From contig RPFO01000225.1 of NCBI GenBank assembly GCA_009746045.1, positions 1 through 64,000 of the forward strand: a stretch of DNA of 64,000 nucleotides, in the 5' to 3' direction. Positions 40,725 to 52,300 of this stretch are shown one piece after another. Both the position numbers and the translations under genes were made by a program. The notes beneath the pieces are model-generated. The model was given only the letters and a program-made list of their open reading frames with translations, did not search any database and was not told the origin of the DNA. Source of the DNA: Mesostigma viride. Its lineage: Eukaryota > Streptophyta > Mesostigmatophyceae > Mesostigmatales > Mesostigmataceae. The first letter of the stretch is position 1. Every line of letters begins with the position of its first letter.

Positions 40725-43395
40725 ACTGTTGTTGTTGTTGTTGCTGGAGCTGCCCCCCTTGGAGGGAGACTGCCCCTTACCCTTGCCCTTGCCCCAGCCC
40801 CTGCCCTTGCCCTTGCCCTTGCCCTTGCCCTTGCCCTTAAACATTTGTCCCAGCAGGGACTTGACTTCTGCCATAGTGACAGGTCTCTTGCTCCTGTCTT
40901 CCCTCTCCCTATCCTCCTCCTCCCTCTCTTCCCCCCTGACCCTCTTTACAGAGGTGCCCATGGCCCCCTGGCTAAGGGGAGCCAAGGCCAGCTTGATATA
41001 ATCCAATGCCTCCTTCATGTCCTCCCAGTACTTTGCCATCCTGTGGCAAGCATAGCGTAGGTGTTTTTGTCAAGTTTGAGTTTCTCAAGGAAAGAACGCA
41101 GCAAGAACTTGTGATCTAGCTGCTGGACATCAGGACGTGCTTTGATGGCTAGCTCATATTTCTTTGTCTCAGCCACATAGTCCACTGATGTGACCCTGTA
41201 TTCCTCTACCCACCTGAATGCCCCATATATGTCCACAGATGAGGGGGTGGAGAGGAGGTCAGTTAGCTCCTTCATGAAAGCCTCCCAAACTGCCCTAGCC
41301 TGCGTGTCCTGCCACTTGGGATACCTACGCTGGAAGACAAGAATGAGATTCTGAATCTGAGAAGAGGACTGATGGTAGAAATCCCCCTGCATGAGAGATC
41401 CAAACCAATTCTTGACATTCAGTTCCTCCCTAGCCAGCTGCAGAGAGAGAAGTGCATGATTCCCCTGCTCCCTAGTATACCCCTCAGGCAGCCCCCTGAC
41501 ATTAATCCTATCCACAGGACGGTTTTCATTGTAAGTGGGCAACCTAGAGGGGGATGCAGGGGGAGAGGGAGAAGATGGTGTTGCTGCTGCAGCATTCACA
41601 GGAGAGACCTGCTGAGAGGGAAGTGCTACTTGAGTGAGCTGAGCAGGATGGGCAAACATGGGCTGTGTAGGAGGGTTAGACAACATAGGGGTGGGCTGGG
41701 TGGGGGTGTGAGTGTGTGTCACTTCCCGCCTCCTGCTGCGGGCCTCCTCCCAATCATGGAAGGTGGGAGAGAGGGACACTTCATCGTCAGTAGGGTTAGT
41801 AAGATCATGATGCAACCAGGTAGGCAGAGTTAGCCACCTACCCGCCCCTCTCAGGATGGCGTTGTGCAGGAGCTCCAGCAAACGCACCAGACGCACCCTG
41901 CTGCCCTGCACCCTCCTCCCTGAGAGGAGAGCCTGCAGGGCAGGCAGCAGGTCGTCGCACACCCTACGTGTGCCCGCTTGGAGGTTGGGCAGGCCCAGGA
42001 TGTGCGTGATGATTGCACACACCAGGCTGCCCGCCTCCGCGACGTGCATCTGCTGGCTCCTGTCGGCCAGCCCACGGAAGGAGGCTGTGGCTGTCTGTAT
42101 GGCACGCCACACGGCCTCATCACCCAGGGTGATGAAGTCGCGACCTTGCAGGTCGCCCTCCAGCAGTGCTGGTTGCTGCCCAGCTGCGGTGGGACCCTGG
42201 GGCCCCTCCGGCCCTGCCAGGGACTTGTCCTTGTTGCGACTAGAGGGGGCCTGCCCCCCAGAGCCGCTGGAGGTGCCCGTGACACCCTCCATGGGGGCTG
42301 CATCCCCCGCCAGCGCCGGAGGCGCCGGCGTCGCTGCCGGGGTCCCTGCGACCCCGGGCGCTTGTGTCGCCGCCGGGGTCCCTGCGACCCCGGTGGCCTC
42401 CTCAGCCACCTGGCCCCCCACGCTGGGCGGGGGAGCCTGCGGCTGAGGTTGGACCCTCTGACCTGCCAGAGGGTCCTGGGTGGCTTCACCACCCATGGGC
42501 GTGTTGGGGGCGTCTGCCGCCCCGCGCCCCGTCGCAGGCGGCATCGCAGCCGCCTCACGCCTATCCGGGCCCCAGCCAACTGGCGTGACTTGGGGCCACG
42601 CTGGCAACGGAGTCAGCGCGATCTCTGGTCTGGAGACCACGCGCAGCGCCTCTCTCTGGCGCTGCCTGGACGCCCACTGATCAACAGTGCCGGGGTTGTG
42701 CCTCGGCCGATTGGCGAAACAGTACAGCCAAACCGCCACCTGAACCAGTGGGAGCTGCATCCTAAGACGCCCCTCGATCAGCGAGTGCACCCGATGAACC
42801 TCTATCGCGTGTATCGCCTCATCTGGAAGCAACTGAAAACGATCGAGCAAGATCCGGCCGTTCACCGCAATGAACGCCGGGATGTCGTCCTCCCCAAGGG
42901 GGAGAAAATGGGGTGGGCGCCCGAACATGACCGGGGGCGGAACATGTTCCCCATACCGGTCAATGTCCATGGTGGCCATCTGTCGGCCCACGGAAAGGTT
43001 GCCAGACGTCGCAGGTGTCTGCGACGAAAGCTCAAGCGAAGGCCGAGGCCTCGCAGGCGGCACCTCGCCATCCTCCTCGGAGGAATCACTCCGCTCACGA
43101 CCCCCGTCACCTGCGACGGGTGAACGTCGTGCCCGGGGGACCTGCCCCCCAGGTGCCATGGCGGACAAACCGCCAGTGGCAAACGGCCGCCCGCTCGCCA
43201 TCCCCCGGGCGCCGGGCCCCACCTGCGGGCCCCGACGCCTGGGTTGGTCAGCGACCACCGTGCGGAAGGGACGTTGGGCGTCACCCTCGCATCGGTGGTG
43301 GAGGGCGTGCCCTCCGGCGAAAGGCGGGGTGAGGTGCGCCTGGCAGGCGCCTTCCCCTTGTTGTTGTTGCCGTTGTTGCCGTTGTTGGAAGCCAT
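40401..43395 (-). pseudogene. CopF gag with two -1 frame breaks
   Basis: ATG 43395 (MASNNGNNGNNNKGK) follows the primer site by 33 bp. The first frame shifts by -1 near the G-run at about 43205 into the main gag frame, which runs to 41015; a second -1 shift near 41040 leads into the nucleocapsid part (MAKYWEDMKEALDYI). That part has Gly-Lys repeats, a run of more than 20 Asn (AAC/AAT codons, about 40668-40745), and two zinc knuckles, CTRCGMKYHLRPTC and CHKCHGPPHGDPKDC. An Ala/Pro/Gly-rich tract at about 42290-42430 is repetitive too. The gag is long compared with CopB-CopD. The open frame that runs upstream to 43576 enters the LTR and is not the start. Confidence 0.7.
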
Positions 43396-43427
43396 ATCTT
43401 TTTTTTGCTTGTAAAAAAAATATCGAA

Positions 43428-43439
43428 CTTTTCAGTCCA
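43428..43439 (-). other. CopF primer-binding site
   Basis: On the minus strand TGGACTGAAAAG directly follows the 5' LTR. The TGG start suits pairing with a tRNA 3' CCA end; the tRNA is not identified. Confidence 0.55.
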
Positions 43440-43894
43440 AGTTGGATGGAGACTAGGGACGACGAACAACTGCGAAAGCTGAGAGCGAATGATGATTGTA
43501 TTACAATAATACAATGAGAGAGCGATGAAAGCTGAGGGCTCAGAATGGAACTGGGCAGACTCGGGTGCTGTGGCACTCCCCAGTGCTACGCCTATATGCC
43601 TATGGCGGTGCTACCTGCAGCACACGACCAGTGGACAAGTGTACACCGCAATGCCATGCGACCACGTCACTAGCAACCAGCTAAGACTCGGCCCGTCAGG
43701 CCCGGCTACACCGGACCTGGCGGGTCGAGCTAGCACCTAGGAACAGTCTGGCACTAACCGCACATCGGTCCACATGACACCTCAGTACCGTACACCCTGC
43801 CGTACTGTACTGAGGTGTCCCGCTCAGCCGCGGTAGGCAATACGCGGCGCGCAGGCCGGAAATCCGTGTGTCAGCCTAAGCATCTCATCTAACT
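43440..43894 (-). repeat. CopF 5' LTR (right copy)
   Basis: 455-bp partner of 35539-35993 with no difference seen. Confidence 0.95.
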
Positions 43895-43979
43895 GCCTCA
43901 CCGTCGCTGCTCAGCGACAAATCACTAGCAATGTCATCAGGGCTTGATGCGCTGCCACTAGCCGCTGCCATGGACTTGC

Positions 43980-44290
43980 CAGCAATGCTCTTGCCACGCG
44001 AGCGGTTTGGTGCAGCGGCTGTGTGTGTTTCTACCAATGTGTCCGCAGTGCGCTTGCCACGCGAGCGGCTTGGTGCAGTGGTTGCTTGTGGCTCTACCAA
44101 TGTGCCAACTGTGCGCTTGCCACGTGAGCGACTTGGTGCAGTGGTTGCTTGTGGCTCTACCAATGTGCCAACAGTGCGCTTGCCACGTGAGCGATTAGGT
44201 GCAGTGGTTGCTTGTGGCTCCGCAGCCATGCGTGCAGTGGTTGCTTGTGGATCTATGGGTGCAGTGCGATTACCTTGTGAACGACCTCGT
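43980..44290 (-). repeat. Tandem repeats in transposase C-terminal exon
   Basis: About four copies of a roughly 66-bp unit encode SRSRGKRTVGTLVEPQATTA-like repeats, each with a basic R-G-K-R core that resembles a minimal AT-hook. They may contact DNA; this is inference from composition only. Confidence 0.7.
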
Positions 44291-47200
44291 GTTGTCATGT
44301 CTCTTCGCTTAACACACAGTGTCACCTTGCGCTGCAGGTTCATATCAGCATACACGTCTGTGGTTCTCAGCTGAGCACCTGCAGCACGGGATAATACATG
44401 CTGGGCTGCACTACACGTTTCCTTTACCATTTGCCACGGCAATTTACAGTGCACGATGGCTATCTCAGGTGCATACTCTGGATCAACTACAAAACCAACT
44501 GAACATACACTCCCGGGAAGGACTAAAGCATCCTGCTTGGGCGCTCGCTCCCCTAAAGGTATAAGCGTCAAACCCTCTAAAGGGAGCTCTTTCACAGAAC
44601 CGGCATCAAACAGAGCGACCTTTAAAAGAACTTGCCTACTCCATCCTTCCGTCGGGGCACGGAGGAAACTATGCAGAATGTGTGTGATGCGGCCGTACCT
44701 AACCCCCTCTTTACCATAAACCATTACTCCAGCGTTGCGATGGCGAACAGTTTGTCGAAGGTCGGCGACTGCAGTTCGGTAATTGCTGCCATTGATGTGG
44801 ATTGAGTCATGCTCGTCACAAGCAGGCTCCATGCCACACACCGCCGCCGTAATCATCGTGGGGAGGCGTGGCTCCTGGTTTTGCGTGATCCATTGCTTCA
44901 ACCACGCCAGGTTGCCAACGTGAACGAGCCGACGCCTGCAAGTGACAAAGGCGAATAACGTACATCACATTGCAAAATCAATTAAACATACAATTAAACA
45001 TAGTTGTCCCACTTCATACAATTATCAACATAGTGAAAAAAAGCATCTTCATCATTGCATGCACAACCAGATATTGCGTGTAGACAAGGACATAAGAATG
45101 TCACTGTGAAATCTAGAAAATCAACCACATAAAGCACGAGTAAGCAAATCAGAAGAATGCAGGAAACATATGATAATCCTATGTACATGCGTTGCAAGAT
45201 TACACCCTCCTTTCGGCTGAACTGAATTAAAATGGCCAATGCGAGGGTGTACAAATGTAGCATCGGTTTCTACAAGAAACTCACCAGAATTCAATTCCAT
45301 ATCCGGGCTCGTATGTTGCATGCTGAAGTGCAAATTCCAGCATCAGTTGTAAGGCCTCAAGCTGCTCGACCTCAGAGAGGGTATATGCTTGTTGACGAAA
45401 GCGCTTGCTCGGCAGAATACACTTGGACGGATCAGTTTCCAGAATGTCCCACACAGACGGGAAGCCTTGACCCTGAAAAAAAAAACACATGAACCAAATA
45501 GAAAAAAAAGAACGTAAGTACATGTTTTGCATACACTTAACCTGCTAGAAACACTCGCTGAAACATGGGAAATGTGCATGCAGCCAAGCAAACACGAAGT
45601 TTGTTTAAAAAACTTACCCACACAGTCTGGCGCGTGAAGTAGCTCAGGATGTTCAATGCCTCGAAGTCCATGAAGAAGTTCCCCATGGAGCATTCCACGT
45701 TCTTGTTTGACAATGGCCCAGAAGTAATCACCGCCATCTGGCGCTCACCCCATGTCATGCTCCTGCCATCAGGCAGGCCAGCATACCGGATCTGTTCCGC
45801 CAAGTGAGATGCAGCATGGACTGATCTTGACATTTCTGACGCTGGCATAACACACTCTAATGCTACCACCGCACGCACCATCATTTCGCCCACTTCGACT
45901 AACTGCGATTGAGTGAGACACCTTGCTGAAAATACAGCATTAAAGGCCACAGACAGCTGGACAAATGCCGCGCGGGCATCCGGATGCAAACGATTGCGCA
46001 ACACGACCGGCAACAACAGACACAGGTACTTGTTCTTGTCACTTGTTTTCATCGTCTCATCGCTTTTCCCGTCAGCGGCTAGTCCGTGGTACTGCCCAGG
46101 CACATAGTCTGGGAGGCGGTCGAACGCCTTTTCCACCTCTGCATTCAACAGAAACATGGTATGATACACAGATGTAAACGATCACATTGACAATTTGATT
46201 AGAAAATTATGTCAGAGGCGAATTCTCAGAGTGGCCAAACACTGTCAGCCCAAATGCTCCGGCAAATCCTGACACTAACCCCATAAATAGTTATTGAAAA
46301 AATGAAAGGAAGTCTTACAAGCAACATGTTTACCCTAACAAGGGCACTTGGTTTGATGTGGTACACAGAAACCTCTAATGACAGTGGACTACGTCATGGG
46401 ATCTATGGACCAACACAGCAATTAAGCAATCTTGGCAGATGACAACATGAAACACTTATATAAAATACCAACAAACAACATCCAAACCAATTCCAATAAA
46501 AAAGCATATACACATCCATGCACAGACATACCACGGGTGGCCGCTTTCTCCTCCGACGTGAGTTGACAGGGTGGATGTCGAGAGTTTTTTTTAATGCTTA
46601 TTGTCCGGACACCGTTCTTCGCCACTTTCTCCACCTCTTCCGTGGTAACCCAGAGCTCCTGATTAAGGCCCAGTTGTTGCAGCCTTGCTCGAACAGCAGC
46701 GGTATGAGCTTTCCCTGCACATAATAAAAAAGGCCACAAAGGACAACACAATATCAACGAAACGCACAATCAATAATCAATCAACAAGTATGTAACAAAA
46801 ATTTGTCCCTTGCATATGACAAAGTTTACAAACTGCACACTAGAAAAAAAAAGAACACTGTCGCGTGCTACTTACCGCTGGTGCAGTTGAGTATCCGGAG
46901 CAGGCAGTTCGGGCCAAGGTGAAATTCATCCACCAGATGTCGAATTAACAGCTTGGTCCAGTACGGCAGCTTGCCGAATATTTCAGGTTGCACCCCCAAC
47001 TCTTCCCGACAATATTTCAGGTACCCATCATAATCCATTTCTGGAGGGGCAGCTCCAGTCCCGGATGGTCGCGCAGGGTCACCTTCCTTCAAAAGCGTAG
47101 AGTGCCCTAAGTACACAAGCTTCCCATTGGAAAAAAAAGTTGCTTCCCATTCTGGCCCATGTAACATGCAGCCGCAGTATCCAGCATCTGGGATGTTTAG

Positions 47201-48474
47201 TGACTTTGCAAAAGCTGGGTAGTCGTGGATTACCCACAGTAGGAGCGCCTGCAGGCGCACAGGTTGTAACTGGCCGCCCTGGTCATCCACGATGTCGCAT
47301 ACATAAAAACCATTCCACATCGCCACAAGCTCATCAACCGCCAACTCCCAGTACACCTGCATTCTTTTTGGAGCCTTGCCCTTGGCGGCACTTATCAGCA
47401 GAACCATAGGTGAGAAGTTCTTGTTGACAAATACCCACTCAGGTAAATTGTAGCAAGCCATAAAAGCTGGCCAGCAAGAATAGTTTCCCATAAAGCTACG
47501 CGGACACACTCCGTCAACCGCCATCCCGAATATAAGATTACGCAGCTCAGTACGAAACTGCGGGTAAAGATTTTTTACATGTTGTACAGCCGGACAGTCT
47601 GCAAAAAGAAACAGGCAAGGAAAGAACAAACCACAGAGAATGCATTGAAGCAACGGTAAGAAATACAGATACATCACTTAACACGACACTGACCTTGCCA
47701 GGCAAGATTCAATAGCAAGATTCAGGGTTACTAACGTTCTAGCTCTACATACCAAAGTAACGCGGCGTTGTGTAACTCTATCGGCAAGCAAAGATAAAAA
47801 AAAAAAGCAATGGCCAGATGTAGAGGCTATGGATTACGAACCTTTGACTCCGTCGACAGTCCGCGTCGGCGAATCTGCATCCTTGTTTTCTTTCTCTCCT
47901 GCATACCTCAGTGCCATTGACATCTTCTCCATTCTGAACCAGCCCCGAACCCTGTCCAGCAAAGAAAAAACTCTGACTTGCCGATAGGGCTTCCTCGTAT
48001 TAATCACCATGCCGTCTGTGTCTGTGTATATCTCATAACGAGGTTCGGCGCACTTTGGGCACTGCTGGAGATCCTTATCTTTGTAAACATAATCGTCACA
48101 CTTGCAAGCATCGTATACTTTATACGTCAAGCCCAAGTCTCGCAACAGGCGTCTAGCCGCCTCAACAGAAGCCGGCAAGACATTGCCAGGTGGTAGGAGA
48201 GAACTAAAAAGGGCCAGCTGTGCGTCTGCGAACTTCCGAGTACAACCTCCTTGGCCCCATTGCGTTAGCAATTGTAGGGCCGCCACAACAGCTGGAACGT
48301 TAGATCCTGGGTATAAAGGCGTCTCCAAATGTACTCTGTTTGCAGCAGCATCGAAATTCCTGGCGAATTCCATAGCTGCCTCAGGCCCAGTTCGGTACTC
48401 ATCCGCCCATCCCTCCATGAGGAAGTCGTCAAGGCCTTGTTCCTCCATGGTTGAAAATCGCTAAACAACCAATG

Positions 48475-48540
48475 GTGGCGGCAGCAACGGGGACGGCCCG
48501 CGGCCGCCTTGCCGCGGGCCCTCCCCGTTGCTGCCGCCAT
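48475..48540. repeat. GC-rich inverted repeat between the divergent CACTA genes
   Basis: Two arms of about 26-30 bp around GGCAGCAACGGGGA and its complement flank a short CGCCTT spacer, able to form a strong hairpin just upstream of the transposase ATG (48448). A third partial copy of the arm (CATGGCGGCAGCAACG) follows at 48547. Possible regulatory site of the two-gene intergenic region. Confidence 0.7.
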
Positions 48541-48812
48541 GGCTACCATGGCGGCAGCAACGAGGTGTTTTCGTGGCTCCCGGCTGTGTCCTTGCATGCC
48601 TAAAACGCAAAGGAACGAAGGGGCACCGACCGCGTCTGACTGTCGAGCTAGCCAACGGACCGCGTGGGCCATTCCCGCGGCTAGCTATGCGTCAGATATG
48701 TTAACAGTCAAATTTGCCGGGTAATCTATGTAACCGCAGCTTCTTGATGCGGATTCAATCCTACTCGAACATGATGTCAACTTTGCACCGTTAACCATGG
48801 CAGTGAGAGGCC

Positions 48813-49125
48813 CGAATCCGATACTTAATTGCGCCTTATTAGCCCCTTAGCCTGTCAACGTCACACCAGTGTGTGACCACCTTCATTCAGGATTCGGTGA
48901 TACTTATTTCTTATTTCACCTCTCTGGTTTCTAATTGGATAGTAAATATACCGATTTCCCCGAATCCGATACTTTGCGCCTTATTAGCCCCTTAGCCTGT
49001 CAACGTCACACCAGTGTGTGACCACCTTCATTCAGGATTCGGTGATACTTATTTCTTATTTCACCTCTCTGGTTTCTAATTGGATACTAAATATACCGAT
49101 TTCCCCGAATCCGATACTTTGCGCC
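48813..49125. repeat. Tandem duplication in the CACTA intergenic/promoter region
   Basis: A unit starting CGAATCCGATACTT recurs at 48813, 48961 and, partly, 49106 (periods 148 and 145 bp), ending TATACCGATTTCCC. The two full copies differ by a 4-bp indel and single changes. It lies about 260 bp before the ATG of the plus-strand gene and may carry its promoter elements. Confidence 0.85.
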
Positions 49126-49381
49126 ATGGCGTTCAGATCAGCAGGATTCGCTCCTAAAGTAAGATCCTGTCGACTTCCGCCGGGAGAGATGATTGACGGT
49201 AGATGGGCCAAGATCGGACGGAGTTCCTTTTTGCCGCGCAAAATTGACACCTGCAATTAGCACAGTGCCGTTGTGCGGATTCAAAACTTGCGCCTTGTGA
49301 TTAAGAAATGACAACGGCGCCAAGGATGGAGCACGCAAACGCGTTAATGTCGGCTGGGGGTGGCCTGGTTAGTGGGGAAGA

Positions 49382-52300
49382 ATGGTGGCTGATCTGCAAA
49401 AGTGGGCCAAATTTCGTGCTGCCAAGGCGGTAGAGGAACACCCTCTTAAGCATGTGCAAGCCGATTGTCGGCTGCGGACTCTTAGGGAAGTCGTCGCGGC
49501 GCAATCGAAGGAGTGGTTGCTGGAGGGTGTAGCAAAGAAGGACCAAGATCAAGAACTGCTGAAGGATGTTTGTGCTCGGATCAAGGCGATTTGTTCTGAA
49601 TTCTTACCTCTACTGGCCCAGGACGAGTTAAATGATGCAAAGGCCATGTACTCTGCAGCCGTTGCGGCGGAGAGCAGCAGGAAACTGAATGAAGTCCTAA
49701 ACGGACCGACAGAGGCCACAACCGCAGTGAAGTCTCTCCCCGATCCTCCTGCTTTGGCTGAGACTGAAGCGATAGTTGAAAGGGAGCTAGCGAGGCGTCT
49801 ATACATCCGAAAGCACGAGGCGCAGCTAGCGGCAAAGAGAGCTGCCAACAGAGTGGCTAAGACTGAACAGCAACGTGCCCCGCTTGCCTGCGTAACCAAC
49901 CAGCCCAAACAGGTAATTAAACAAAGAATACTCATGAACTGCCGTGTCTTGGTATGCATCCGTTGTGTATGACGTCGTGTTGTTCTTCCCTTCCTCCTTG
50001 GGGATGCAAATCATCTTATTGCTGCCCTGTTTTGAGAAATCTGTATGAGAAACGCTACAGCGCCTGGCAAGCCAAAAAAAAAAATTTCCCCTCGCGGGGG
50101 GCGCTGGAAAACGGCAAAGGCAAAGCGGAGCCCGCCGCCTTGCCCCCCGCGAGGGGAAATTTTTTTTTTTGGCTTGCCAGGCACAGTTCTTGTCGTTGCA
50201 CTCGGAGTGCAGTCAGCAATCTGTAGTGCAACCGTACTTTCTACTCGCCATCGATAGTTTTCTGATCGAGTGCATTATTATGTTCCTTCGGATGCTGTGC
50301 TTTGTTCTTCATGGTGAACACCACAGCTGGGCGTCCAAAAAGCAAAGAAAACTGCAACCGGCAAGTCGACAGCAAAAGCCAAGCCTGCTGCAGTCACCGC
50401 CGGGACCATGCAGCTGCCTGCCAGCCTCGAGGCTGAAAGGGCCGCCAAGATTGCAGCTTTGCAGGCCCAAATCGACGCTATCAACGCGCAGTTCGACCAG
50501 CAGATGAGCGCCGTGCCGGCACCCCCTCTCGTGGCCATGCCACCACCACCCATGCCAGGCTGTCCATCTGCCCCCGTGCTGGCACGTAAGTTCCCTTTTT
50601 TTCCCCTTTGGTATACGGGCCTTACTGTTGCTTCATGGAAACTTACAACGTATCAATTTGCCTGTATTTACCCTTCAACTTTATGCATTATTATCTTTAT
50701 GAAGTCCCACACGTTTTGTGTATATTGGTTTTCTTTGTGTTTCATTCAAGCTGACTTTTGACTTCTTTAATTGCATGTGTCTTTCCTTTTTCATCCAGCC
50801 GTGGACGTGGCTGGCACAGTGACACCGGTGCTGGTGCCCATCCTGGCACCTGAACCAGGTCCAAATGTGAAGCCCCACTATTCGAAGCAATTATCGCTTC
50901 TGCTGGCATGCGAATCTCCATGTATCGATTCAAAGGCCCTGCCCCAGCCCACTCCGGGGGCTGCTGGTGATGAACCTGTGACGCAGCAGGCCATTCCCTG
51001 TAAGTAATATCAGATCACTTCCAATCGTGGTTGTTTTATTCTTGTCTCTTTTTGCATTGGCATACCTGTATTTTACTTAGCAAGTATCTCAGTTTCTGCA
51101 CTGACGATGCCACTCTAATCTTCTTTTCGCTCAACCTTATTAAGACCTTGCTATTTTCGTTTGCCACCATAGCATAATACATAACCCCCATTCACCAGCA
51201 GCTTCCCCGTTTCCCATTTGTAAATGCATTCCCTGTTTGTTTTTATGATTCCAACAAAGTCTCTCTTTTGCAATTGATGTGTGCAGTGCCTTCGCAGGCT
51301 TCTTCAAAGAGGAAGGGCATGACACCAGCGCCAGTTTCCAAGGCCCGGCGCGGATCAACAGAGACCAAGTCCCCATCTGCAACAAAGGATCCAGTCCTGC
51401 CATCGCCGCAGCCTCTAGAAGAGAACATTGCCGTCCTTCCACAGCCGCAAACAGCACCTAAGACACGTGCTCAGTGCCCACCACCTTCAGATCTGGGGTT
51501 GATGCACTACATCAAGCAGGTGCTCCCTCAGGCCACTGTGTTGCCTCTTCCAACAGAGGTGACAACGACCACCGTACCGGTTGGCACCATCATAGCTCAA
51601 AAATGGTTGCTGAAGGCGCGCAAGCAGCTGAGATTGGGGGATGAGTTGGTGTGGGATGTAGGCCGCATTGCTATGGTCAAGCCACGGAACAAGTCCCCGT
51701 GGACGCTTGCGTTTCCTAACGGGGATGAGCCAGAATCAAGGTATTGCTTTGATCTGAGGAAATTGCACTACGGTGAGGAGGGGTCTGGCGAGCTCTCATG
51801 GGTGATGTTGGGCAATGTTACGGTGAACGACCTGCCTGGAAAGGCAGAAGAAACGAACACGAGTCAAGTGCCTTCCCCCCGGATGTGCCAGCCCCACTGC
51901 CACCCTCCACGGCCGTGCCAGCCCCTCCGGCCCCACTGCTGCCACCCTCCACGGCCGTGCCAGCCCCTCCGGCCCCACTGCCACCCTCCACGGCCGTGCC
52001 AGCCCCTCCGGCCCCACTGCCACCCTCCACGGCCGTGCCAGCCCCTCCGGCCCCACTGCTGCCACCCTCCACGGCCGTGCCAGCCCCTCCGGCCCCACTG
52101 CCACCCTCCACGGCCGTGCCAGCCCCTTCGGCCCCACTGCCACCCTCCACGGCCGTGCCAGCCCCTCCGGCCCCACTGCCACCCTCCTCGGGAGGACCAG
52201 AGTCATCGGTGGAATCCGTGCTTGCCAACATGATGTTGCAGTTGAAAAAAATGCAAGAGGAGCTCGCTGAGAAGAACGCCATCATCAACAAACAAGCGGA

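Larger units (their letters stand above)
35539..43894 (-). mobile_element. CopF: copia-group retrotransposon nested in the CACTA transposase gene
   Basis: Two 455-bp LTRs (35539-35993 and 43440-43894) appear identical by eye, with AGTT...AACT ends and target duplication GCCTC at 35534-35538 and 43895-43899. On the minus strand gag (from 43395) is followed by pol (to 37102). A tRNA-type primer site TGGACTGAAAAG is at 43439-43428 and a purine tract next to the left LTR. LTR identity says the insertion is very recent, yet gag-pol has -1 breaks (near 43205, 41040 and 40402) and pol lacks its C-terminal RNase H end. Either sequence errors exaggerate the damage or this copy was mobilised by another element's proteins. 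Confidence 0.93.
35437..48448 (-). pseudogene. CACTA TNP2-like transposase, six exons, last exon split by CopF
   Basis: Start ATG at 48448. Exons by GT-AG and continuous phase: 48448-47842, 47598-46876, 46714-46532, 46138-45618, 45472-45285, 44935-43895; after CopF the same frame resumes at 35533 and stops at 35437, 917 codons in all. Exon 1 has the TNP2 zinc block (CKCDDYVYKDKDLQQCPKC). Exon 2 has AVDGVCP (first catalytic Asp), the WPAFMACYNLP block, VDELVAMW, and VIHDYPAF (second Asp). Exon 4 matches the DUF4218-type region (LLLPVVLRNRL, HAASHLAEQIRYAG). Exon 6 adds a basic tail with repeated SRSRGKR units. Where plant TNP2 proteins have HIEKN with the third acidic residue, this reads HLGPN. 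Function by family: cut-and-paste transposition of the element. Product disrupted by CopF. Confidence 0.82.

Noticed and set aside
40461..41060. Leu/Val- or Cys-rich ORFs on the plus strand
   Set aside because: They are antisense readings of the poly-Asn and Gly-Lys tracts of CopF gag.
41856..43123. Long plus-strand ORFs opposite CopF gag
   Set aside because: GC-rich shadow frames; gag on the minus strand carries the linked zinc-knuckle context.
49382..49972. Independent 196-aa gene
   Set aside because: The reading past 49912 runs into a clear GT donor and intron; it is exon 1 of the larger CACTA gene.
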